Origin: Parvularia atlantis
Taxonomy: Eukaryota; Opisthokonta; Rotosphaerida
Assembly: GCA_943704415.1 (NCBI GenBank)
Contig: CALSCO010001265.1
Location: 336-17,435, forward strand
Length of the DNA stretch: 17,100 bases
Direction: 5' to 3'
This document shows, in pieces, positions 8,501 to 16,238 of this stretch. Under the pieces are notes generated by a model, which did not search any database, was not told the DNA's origin, and saw nothing but the letters and a program-made list of their open reading frames with translations. A program made the translations under genes and the position numbers. Positions within the stretch are counted from its first letter, which is position 1. Each line of letters begins with the position of its first letter.

Positions 8501-9111
8501 CTGGGCTGCGCCTGAGCTCGACGGCCGTGATGGCAGACGACGACGACAACGACGACGACGACGACGACGAGGACGACGACGAGGACGAGGACGCTGACGA
8601 GGACGACTCGGAGCCTTCGGGCAAACGCATGGCGGACGCGGGCAGCTTCGAGGCGCGCTTCAGCACGCTCAGCGGCGCGGCGCGCACCGGCAGCCAGGCC
8701 TCGCTGCCGTCCAACCTGACGCTGCTGCTGCGCAGCCCAAGCCAGGGCTCGATCGAGGAGAGCACGGCGAGCCCCGACGTGCTCGAGCAGCGCTTCGCCG
8801 TGCTGAGCACCGGCACCGGCACCGGCACGGTCAACGGCGGACGTGCATCTGCCGCGCCGCTGCCGGCCAATCTGCAGCTCATGCCGGCGCGCCCCGTGCC
8901 GGGCACGACGCGCGGACCGCCAGAGGCAGCACCGAGCACCGTCGTGCGTCGCGCGATGCCCGCGCCGGACCCGACGCTCTCCAGGCAGCCTGGTCCTGCG
9001 CCGGCCGCCCGCGCGCCCGCCCCGGCACCCCCGCCACCGCGCGGCACCGCCACCTCGCGGCTCGTCTCCATGTTCCGGCGGCCGTCGACCGTGCCGCCGA
9101 CCGACAAGTGA
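2581..9111 (+). CDS. Type I membrane protein: 7-bladed FG-GAP-like propeller, mucin-like stalk, TM, repeated tail motif
   Basis: Exons: 2581-3787, 3840-6536, 6590-6921, 6977-7052, 7111-7326, 7381-7682 and 7738-9111, giving 2067 residues with phases agreeing at all six junctions. Residues 1-40 are a signal peptide ending AHA, then Q41. Residues ~57-474 hold seven FG-GAP/integrin-alpha-like repeats, each ending in an aromatic strand and a Cys pair. Residues 475-1301 are a Ser/Thr/Ala stalk, probably O-glycosylated. Residues 1302-1473 form a small Cys-containing membrane-proximal region. The TM is ~1474-1497, followed by RLVRRR. The tail (1498-2067) has five LEQRM...NLSLM-type repeats, SPQTP sites, an Asp/Glu run and a Pro-rich end. 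I infer a cell-surface adhesion or sensing receptor. I do not recognise a named family. The start is the first ATG giving the signal peptide. The junction of exons 4 and 5 (intron 7053-7110) is the least certain. Confidence 0.88.
4055..6536 (+). repeat. Coding minisatellite for the Ser/Thr/Ala stalk
   Basis: About 827 codons are almost entirely Ala, Thr, Ser and Gln. The core unit is an octapeptide of the form ATASATQS (24 nt). From about 4970 to 5810 the DNA copies are nearly identical and sit in higher-order units, each starting with an ATST segment and differing in the number of octamers. Flanking copies (4055-4970 and 5820-6536) are degenerate and use SST, SFT, NTA and DTA variants. This pattern fits expansion by unequal exchange or slippage inside a coding exon. 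No stop occurs in several frames on either strand, so large spurious ORFs cover the region. Confidence 0.95.
7954..8885 (+). repeat. Five tandem copies of a cytoplasmic tail motif
   Basis: Within the receptor tail, five segments share a start (LEDRMAA, LEQRMGAL, LEQRMAAL, FEARFSTL, LEQRFAVL) and, 15-25 residues later, an end (LPNLSLM, LPNLSLM, PTNLVLM, LPSNLTLL, LPANLQLM). Copies 1 and 2 are the most alike and share SLDKAA, DEDGP/DEDAGP and SPQTP between units. Copies 3-5 are diverged. The consensus is roughly [LF]-E-x-R-[MF], then about 20 Ser/Gly-rich residues, then [LP]-P/T-x-N-L-x-L-[ML]. It looks like a repeated docking peptide rather than a folded domain. I do not recognise it. Confidence 0.85.
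8535..8610 (+). repeat. GAC/GAG trinucleotide repeat coding an acidic run
   Basis: An interrupted GAC run with GAG, AAC and GCT units encodes about 25 consecutive residues that are nearly all Asp or Glu, in the receptor tail between tail-motif copies 3 and 4. It is an in-frame microsatellite and likely length-variable. Confidence 0.9.
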
Positions 9112-9807
9112 GAGTTGTGTTTCTAACTCTAGATCTCCCTGAGTCCTGCTGGCAGCGTGCGCGGAGGGCCGTTGCTCTCGATGTATGTATGGTCGGCACC
9201 CTGTCAGTTTGAACCGCTGCGCAGCTCCCGCCCGCGCGCAGCAAGCGCGGCCGTCAGGTCTACCCTCCGCTGGTCCGGCGTCTGACGCGCGCTGTGCAGC
9301 TCACGCGCACCGCTCGACTGTCGTCGATGCAGTACACGGAGTCAACGCGCAGCCGCACTCCACGCGCTGCGAGAGCGTTGATCAGCTGTGTCTTGCGCTG
9401 CCGCAGTAGCACAGCATGGTCAACAGCGGTAGTCGAACATGCCTGCACTGGTCGCGCGATTGCACTGGCATGATCTCGGCAAGCTCGCTTGACGGCAGCC
9501 GCCAGTGGCGGTCTGTTGCAACTGCAACAACAAGCGTCTGACGGTGCTGTCGCAGTCAGCGACGGCAGCTGATCACAAACTCAAGGCCTGGGAGTGGCCC
9601 TGTCGCGCGTCTGCGGCGCTGATCGTCGGAGCATTCGGCAAGCTTGCCGGCCTGAACCCCAGACGGACTGAAGGGGGGGGGGAAGGAAAATCAACCCAGA
9701 CCCAGCCAGGCGACAGCCATGGCCGTCAACTCATACCGTGACGCACGCCTCCTCCGCCTCATCAAGCCATGGCATTTACAGAACAGTGTGACGTACGGCT
9801 CGCACCC
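9112..9807. other. Intergenic region between receptor and thiolase genes
   Basis: I see no gene here. Visible items are a 14-nt perfect palindrome CGGCAAGCTTGCCG at 9636-9649, a run of ten G at 9673-9682 followed by GGAAGGAAAA, and an upstream ATG at 9719. That ATG opens a different frame and overlaps the thiolase start, so it could act as an upstream ORF if the transcript begins before it. The promoter of the thiolase gene and the 3' UTR of the receptor gene must lie here. Confidence 0.5.
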
Positions 9808-11420
9808 ATGGCCAACGCGCGCGTCGCCAACGTCGCGGGCCACCTGCGCCCGGCCACGTCGGCGCGGCGCGCGGCGTCGGAGGACGACGTCGTGATCGTG
9901 AGGTGCGTCTGCATTCGCGCGATCTGGTGCTGCATCTCTCACCTTCGCGCGCCAGCGCCGTGCGCACGCCGATCGCGCGCGGCCACAAGGGCACGTTCAA
10001 GAACACGCTGCCCGAGGACATGCTCACGGCCGTGCTCAAGGCGGTCGTCGACAAGGCGCGCCGCTGCTGCGGCTGCTGCCGTCGCGCATCGGCGTTGGCG
10101 TGGCTCAACGCGCCGCGATGCGCCAGGTCGGCGTGCCCAAGGCCGCTGTGCAGGACATCCAGGTCGGCAGCGTGCTCCCGCCCGGCGGCGGCGCCCTCGC
10201 CGCGCGCCAGGCCACGTTCTACGCCGGCTTCCCGCACGACACGTCGCTCGCCACGCTTAACCGCCAGTGCTCGTCCGGCCTCCAGGTGCCGTTTGCCCGC
10301 GCGGCGCCGCGTTGGCGCCACAGCTCAGTGACACAGCCGCACGCGTCGCACACGTGACCTCGCAGGCCGTCGCCAACGTCGTCGCCGCGATCCGCGCGGG
10401 CTACATCGACGTGGTGCGCACGTTGCAGCTCGCGCACGTGCGCCGCTCACCCATGCGTGGGGGAGCACAGGGCATCGGCGCCGGCGTCGAGTCGATGACG
10501 CTCAACTACGGCCCGCAGACCATGCCTGAGCGCATGTCGGAGAAGATGAACGACAGCCAGCCGGCGCAGGTGCCCACCACCACTGCCGCTCCCCCTTCCG
10601 CTCGTGCTCATGCGCGCGTGGTGCCCAGGACTGCCTCATGCCGATGGGCATCACGAGCGAGAACGTCGCCGCGCAGTTCAAGGTCGACCGCGTCAAGCAG
10701 GACCGTCTGGCCGAGGCGTCACACGCCAAGGCGCTGCGCGCACAAAAGCTCGGCCTGTTCACGGAGATCGTGCCCGTGACGACGACCGTCGTTGACAAGG
10801 ACGGCAAGGAGAAGACGGTCACGCTCACGGCCGACGAGGGCCCGCGCGAGGGCACGACGCTCGAGGTGCTCAGCAAGCTTGCGCCCGCGTTCCAAGAGGG
10901 CGGCTCGACCACGGCCGGTAACTCGTCCCAAGTCAGCGACGGCGCCGCGGCCGTGCTGCTCATGCGCCGCTCCAAGGCCAAGGAGCTCGGCGTCAAGCCG
11001 CTCGCGCGCTTCCTCAGCTTCGCCGTCGTGGGCGTGCCGCCCAACGTCATGGGCATCGGCCCGGCCTACGCCATCCCCGTCGCGCTCGCCCAGGCCGAGC
11101 TGACCAAGGACGACATTGACGTGTACGAGCTCAACGAGGCGTTCGCGTCGCAGGCCGTGTACTGCGTCGAGAAGCTCGGCCTGGACATGGCCAAGGTCAA
11201 CCCCCTCGGCGGCGCGATCGCGCTCGGCCACCCGCTCGGCTGCACGGGTGCGCGCCAGATTGCGACCATCATCCCGGAGCTGCAGCGTCGCAAGGCCAAG
11301 TACGGCTGCATGAGCATGTGTACGTGCTCTTGCGCGCGGCTCGCTCGCTGCGCTGAACACGCGCTCATCGCAGGCATCGGCACGGGCATGGGCGCCGCCG
11401 CCGTCATCCAGCTCGAGTGA
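9808..11420 (+). CDS. ACAA1: Peroxisomal 3-ketoacyl-CoA thiolase (acetyl-CoA C-acyltransferase)
   Basis: This enzyme catalyses the last step of peroxisomal beta-oxidation, cleaving 3-ketoacyl-CoA with CoA to acetyl-CoA and a shortened acyl-CoA. Exons: 9808-9902, 9956-10055, 10127-10285, 10366-10413, 10471-10569, 10629-11319 and 11374-11420, giving 412 residues (human ACAA1 is 424). A PTS2 nonapeptide RVANVAGHL sits at residues 5-13. Catalytic residues are visible: Cys113 in NRQCSSGLQ, His368 in GHPLGCTGAR and Cys398 in SMCIGTGMG. TTAGNSSQVSDGA and NEAFASQ are also present. The start at 9808 (ACCCATGG context) puts the PTS2 at the N-terminus; an in-frame ATG at 9769 would add 13 residues. Intron 10056-10126 appears to use a GC donor, and this choice aligns the protein with plant thiolases without a gap. 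Intron 11320-11373 splits the Cys398 codon. Confidence 0.95.
10056..10126 (+). other. Probable GC-AG intron in the thiolase gene
   Basis: A frame change is needed between AVVDK and VGVPKAAV. The exon end AAG is followed by GCGCGCC, which is the usual AAG|GTGCGCC donor with T changed to C. CTCAAC and GCCAG form the branch site and acceptor. A GT alternative at 10044 (GTCGTC) also keeps frame and removes four residues, but fits the local donor consensus poorly. Confidence 0.7.
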
Positions 11421-11575
11421 CCAGCGTGTCCACTGTGCCGAGGCGTATCTCTTTGTCTCGCCCTGTGCGCGACCCTGCTCTGTTTGCCGTCGTGCTGCCA
11501 CCGCAAACCCTGATGCGCTGAACACAAAGGTACACTGCGTTTTCAGCCCCGTCATCACCCGCATCGCCACCGCCG
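11421..11575. other. Convergent 3' intergenic region
   Basis: These 155 nt separate the stop codons of two convergent genes, the plus-strand thiolase and the minus-strand FUSC-like gene. No AATAAA is visible on either strand. The two transcripts probably overlap or end very close together. Confidence 0.55.
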
Positions 11576-14500
11576 TCAGCCGTGGGGTAGAGCGGGCAGG
11601 GCGGGCATGCTGACGTTGGAGAGCTTGCGAAAGTCCTCGCCGTACTTGACCGCCATGTTGACGCCAAAGAGCACCTTAAAGTCCGCGCCGATCTCCTCCA
11701 GCACGCCCGCAATGTCGCGCAGGTTGGTCGCGTACGCGTACACGAGCGCCGTGCCAAAGTGCGCCGCGGGCGGCAACGGCCCCGCGCCGGCTGGGCCGCT
11801 GTCGGCGTTGGGCACGAGCTTGCGCCACTTGCGAAACGCCCGGTCGATGGCGCGCTTGACGTTGGGCAGGTAGTACGGCAGTGGGCTGCGCAGCAGAGGT
11901 AAGCTGCGTGCATCACGACTGCGCCACAAGCGAACCTCTTGAAGACGACCGCGGCCGACAGGATGTAGAAGAAGAGAAGCATGTCGACCGTCTGCTCACG
12001 CCGCTCGAACGCGACCGCCTGCACGAGCTGCCGGTTCATCGCGAGCTGCTCCAGCAGCTCCTCCGAGACGCCGCGCGTGAGCAGCACGCTGCGCAAACGG
12101 GGCCGTCAGCAACCGGTGCACGCAGACACGCAGACATACCGCAGGCACGAGAGGTGGTCCAGCAGCCGCTGCACGTTCTCCAGCGTGCGCTTGTACACGG
12201 CGACGTTGAGCGGCCCCTTGAGGCGCGGCTCGCGCATCGACGCGTCCAGCAGCGTGTCGCACTCGATGATCATTTGCTGGCGACGCGCGTCAGCCGCGGC
12301 GGTGCGGTTAGCCCGCAGCGGCGCACGCACCTGGATAATGCCCTCGAACGAGCGGATCTCGGACAGCACTGAACTGATCTCGGCGACGCTCGAGTCGACG
12401 TGGCGCTGCGGTCAGCCGGGATCAGAGACATCGCAGCAGGCGCGCGTGCCAGGCGCGCACCTGCAGCACACTGTACAGCAGCGACATGCGTTGGAGGATG
12501 CCTGAGATGGCCTTGCGCAGCTCGTGTCGCGCCAGGTACGGCCAGATCAGCCGCCCGACGACGAGCGCCGATAGCACGCCGACCGAGATCGAGAAGCAGC
12601 GCTTCGTGATCAGCTCCTGTGCACGGCCGTCAGCGAGCGCACGCGCGCGCGTGGGCATGCAGCGCACCCACACGGTCATCGTGTTGCTTGGGCCGTACGC
12701 GTACATGGCCAGCAGCATCGCCGTCAGCGCCGAGATCGCCTGCGCCAACGCGATTCAGCCCGTACACGCCTCTGCGCCGCCAGCGGCACGCACCTGGATG
12801 CCGACAAAGTTGAACCGAGAGCCCAGGCGCAGGTAGTGAAAGAAGAGCGAGTATGGCACGATGATGAAGAACGCGCCTACCGGGTTGTAGCCCATGATGA
12901 CCCAGGCGAACGCGGTGAATGCGGCGGCGATGCCAATGCCGCTCAAGCGTGCCATCGCCGCGTTGAGGCTCCCGCCAAACGTCGGCGACGACACGTAGAC
13001 GAGCACGATCAGCGCCCAGTCCAGGCCCCACTCTGCAAACCAGCCCGACGTGTTCTCGATGAACGACGTCGTCGCCAGGATCGTCATCACGGCCGAGAGC
13101 TTGACCGCGTACTTGACCTGCGACGGTGTCGGCAATGCGGGCTCGCGAGTGCAGACGTGCGCACCTGGATACTGTCAAACTTGCTGAAGAAGCGCCAGAC
13201 ACGGTACCGCAGCGACGCCTTCTGGCTCTTCTTCTCATCGACCGATTGCGCCAGGCCCTCGGGCTGCACGAGCGGCGTAAAGTTGACGGCTGCGGGGCGT
13301 GTGAGCAAACGGTGGCGCAGGCTGGCAGGTCGCACCCTCGCGCGCGAGCGCCGAAAAGACGTCGCGCGTGGTCTTGTGCTTGGTCTGAATCTCGACGACG
13401 CCCTGTGCGCGCCCATCAGCCTCGAGTGCGCCCCACACCGTTCGCGCACCTCGACCAGGTGCACCAGCTCCATCACGAGCTCGCGGAAGGCGATCATCTT
13501 GAAGTTGACCGCGCCCACGTCTTGCTCCTGGCCGAGCGGCATGACCATCTCCTTGATGTGCTCGTCAAACTCGGCCAGCAGCTGCGTCAGACCCTCGATC
13601 TGGTTCTGCTGTTCCTGCGTCATGCGCCCGCGGTCGTACAGCACTGGGATGAGGTCTGCGCGGCCGTTCAGCTGCTGCGTCAGTCGCGGGCAGAAGCAGC
13701 GCACCGACGGCGTAGATGCGGAAGCGCTGCTGCAGGTTGCGGATGGTCGTCGTGAGTTTGCTGCGTGCGCGGCGTCAGTGGGCACTCTCACGCACCCGCG
13801 GTGGCCGCACCTCATTTGCACGGGCGAGACGGCCTGCAACGCGCTCGAGGACGGGTCGCCCTTGGCCTCCATCGCACTCGCGAGGCGGACCATGTGCTGC
13901 GTCACACACGTGCGTGTCGGCGGCGTGCGCATACAACGCACAGCCACGGACCTGCAGGGTCGTGTTGATCGCCGTGTGCTCGTCAAAGTACCAGAACACG
14001 CGCCCAAACTCCCACTTGGCCTCGGACTGCATGTCGCGCAGCGTGCGCACGGCGTCGCGCGCCTTCATGGCCACCTCTTGCCTGTGGCGACATCAGCGAC
14101 CAGCAGCACCAACGAGCCATCGCCGCACGCACAGCGAGTCTATCTCGGCCTCGGACGCGTCGCCCGCGTTCATCGCGCGCAGCGTCGAGAGGTTCACGAG
14201 ATCGCTGATGATCGACAGGGCCAGGCGCATCTGGTCGTCAAACTCGGCCGCGGCCGAGCGCGGGAACCAGACGATGCTGACGAGCGTGCAGATGGCGATG
14301 CCCGTGGACATGCCCAGCAGCGACGTCGTGACGGACGAGAGCGGGTCGCCGGGCGAGGTCACGGTCGAGTGGTTCGAGACGATGATCCCAACGTACGTCG
14401 TCACGGCGAGGTTGGCGCCTGGGGCAGGCGGTCAGGCGCACGGCGTCGTCGTGGCACGCGCGCGCAAAAAAAAAAAAAAAAAACGCACCGGGCTGCCAAG

Positions 14501-15953
14501 ACACCTTGAGCGACTTGGCAAAGATGATGATCGCGCTGAAGATGGCCAGCAGCGCGAGCAGCGCGGGCGTGTTGGTGCCGCCAACGACGACCGTGACGTA
14601 GCCGAGCACGCCGCCGATGAGCGTGCCGATGAGCAGCACAAAGCCCTGCGGCGGCAGCCGTGTAAACATCTCGCACACCAACGGCGCACGGCAGGCAGCA
14701 GCGACGCACGTTGCGCAGGTTCAGCCCGACCGTGCCCGAGACGCGCGTCATGATCACGACGACGGGCACGGTGCCGACGGCGCCGCCGAGCGCGTCGCGC
14801 ACGGGCGCGATGAGCACGAGCAGGCAGCACAGCAGGAACGCGAGCGTCTCCTTGATCGCGAAGAAGAACTGGCGAGAGTGCACAAGCTTGTCGGTCTGAT
14901 GCTTGAAGCGCTCCCAACGCGTCTGCACGTTCCACGGGTGCAGCGGGTTGGCGCGCCGGAACGCGTGGAACTCGCCCTCGGACCCGCCGTGGTCATCCAG
15001 GCTCATCGACAGCACGACGTCGGCACCCTTGGGCGTACCGTTGGTCCTCTTGGCCGCCTCGGCCTGCGGCAGCATCGGCGACGTGTCCTCGGTTGAGCCG
15101 TCACGGTGGTGCAGGCTGTCGCGCGATGGGTCGGTCGAGCCGAGCGGGCCGAGCATCGAGCCCTGCCGCTGGAACCGCCCAAGGTTCGACCGCACGTAGC
15201 CCTGCGGCGTGCGCGTGGCCGGGCTCGCCTCGACCTCGGCCGACGGCGTGACCTGCGCCGGGTCGTACTCGCGCGTCGCGGATGCGGGAGGCGTGCTCGA
15301 CATGCGCCGCGACGACACCAGCCCCGGATCGGCCAAGCCACGTCGCGGCACGGCGGCTGACGGCGGCGGCGGCAGCAGCGGCACGTCGCCCGTCGCCACT
15401 GACGGCTGCATAGGCGGCGACGCGCTTGCACTGAGACCGAACGGGCTCGTCGGCGACGCGGACGGCGCGGGCGACCGGGGCGGCGGCGGCAGCAGCGGCA
15501 CGTGCGACGCGGCGAGCGGTAGTGGCGACGGTGCTGCAGCACCGGGTGACGCGGGCGCCAGCGGGTCAAACTCGGGGTCGAGCACGGTCTGCACGCGGGC
15601 GTGTCAGCACGTGCGCGCGTGTCGCTCGACGGCGGAAGTTTGCTAGCGCCCGCCATCCCGCGTCGCGCCTCGTCCGACACACGGCCGCTAGCGGCGAGTG
15701 TCGTCCTGCCCTTCACCGCACCGCCTCCGTGGAACCCTAGAGATGGCGCCAGAACATGCGCGATGACGCCATCCCCGCGGCGGCTCACGCGCCACCACGC
15801 GCCCGCACGCACCGATCGTCGCAGCGTCTCGGTCACCCACGTGCCAAGCACGGCACTGGCCGCGGCTGTCCCGGGCACGCCGCCCATCGTCGACGTCGAC
15901 GACGCGGCCGTCGCGGGCGCCGCTGGAGCCGCGAGCGACGACGCGCCGTCCAT
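11576..15953 (-). CDS. FUSC/ArAE_2 (BRE4-like) multi-pass membrane protein, putative aromatic-acid or organic-anion exporter
   Basis: Exons in transcript order: 15953-15813, 15588-14710, 14645-14489, 14418-14133, 14081-13952, 13896-13811, 13760-13705, 13655-13450, 13402-13336, 13289-13165, 13117-12794, 12739-12668, 12616-12461, 12405-12140, 12088-11936 and 11885-11576, giving 1137 residues with every phase matching. Residues 1-280 are disordered and Pro/Ser/Ala-rich, with two VPLLPPPP motifs. A first TM bundle runs from ~290 to 450 and includes GLNLRNGFVLLIGTLIGG and WFPRSAAAEFDD, typical of FUSC proteins. A mostly soluble helical stretch follows, then a second TM bundle from ~712 (SSPTFGGSLNAAMARLSGIG). 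The two half-bundles with a soluble middle and a soluble C-terminus match fungal BRE4 and plant/bacterial FUSC relatives. Substrate is unknown. The N-terminal exon is the least sure, since its intron is unusually long. Confidence 0.87.
14419..14488 (-). other. Intron with an 18-T tract directly after the donor
   Basis: On the minus strand the intron starts GTGCG and runs straight into 18 consecutive T (plus-strand A run at 14466-14483), then CTGAC and CCCAG. The phase 1 donor joins QPG to ANLAVTTY cleanly. The tract lies at the donor rather than at the acceptor, where polypyrimidine tracts normally lie. Confidence 0.85.
15589..15812 (-). other. 224-nt first intron of the FUSC-like gene
   Basis: The donor is GTGCGTGCG, the branch site CTGAC and the acceptor GTGCAG, phase 0 to phase 0. 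It is three to four times longer than the other introns of this gene (46-70 nt) and matches the size class of the snoRNA-bearing introns (213-242 nt). No box C/D is seen. A 7-bp stem, GATGGCG with CGCCATC on the minus strand (15773-15742), encloses a wide loop. A shorter intron with an internal GTGTCGG donor also keeps frame, but the extra codons are unlike the rest of the gene. Confidence 0.65.
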
Positions 15954-16238
15954 CTTTACTCTCGCGATTTCCGTGTCATGCGCGATGTCGCCGTCACCGC
16001 GCGCCCCTAAGTGAACCCTGTCTTTGCGCAGCCCGCTCGCGCCCATACTCACTGCACACACTGCTGGCCGGTCGACACAGCGCGCAGTGCACGCAGAACG
16101 CCCTGTGCAACATGCAATCGCCGCGCAAACGACGTAGCAACTTCTGAAGCCAATGGGCACCGCGAGATGTCGATCGCGCGTTGCCACGCACTTCTTCTTC
16201 ATCTTTCTTCCGTCTGCGCCTGTCGCCGTCCATCGGCG
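15954..16238. promoter_or_regulatory. Divergent intergenic promoter region
   Basis: These 285 nt separate the start codons of the minus-strand FUSC-like gene and the plus-strand lipase gene, so both promoters and 5' UTRs must be here unless further upstream exons exist. It is slightly richer in A/T than its surroundings, with CTTCTTCTTCATC at ~16190-16202 just before the lipase ATG. I find no TATA box. Confidence 0.5.

Noticed and set aside
7617-9107. 496-codon minus-strand ORF opposite the receptor tail
   Set aside because: It is the complement of a Ser/Asp-rich coding exon in GC-rich DNA. The plus strand explains it, with repeats at protein level and correct splicing to the TM exon.
9470-9580. 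Possible extra box C/D snoRNA or tRNA between the receptor and thiolase genes
   Set aside because: Isolated TGATC and CTGA motifs occur, but there is no proper C box, no terminal stem, no rRNA-matching guide, and no tRNA T-loop or cloverleaf.
13680-13709. 30-34 nt micro-intron in the FUSC-like gene
   Set aside because: Using the later acceptor at 13656-13657 gives a 49-nt intron (13656-13704) with a CTGAAC branch site and matching phase, in line with the other introns.
12836-14509. 557-codon plus-strand ORF opposite the FUSC-like gene
   Set aside because: Arg/His/Ala-rich shadow. The minus strand has recognisable FUSC homology across many phase-matched exons in the same region.
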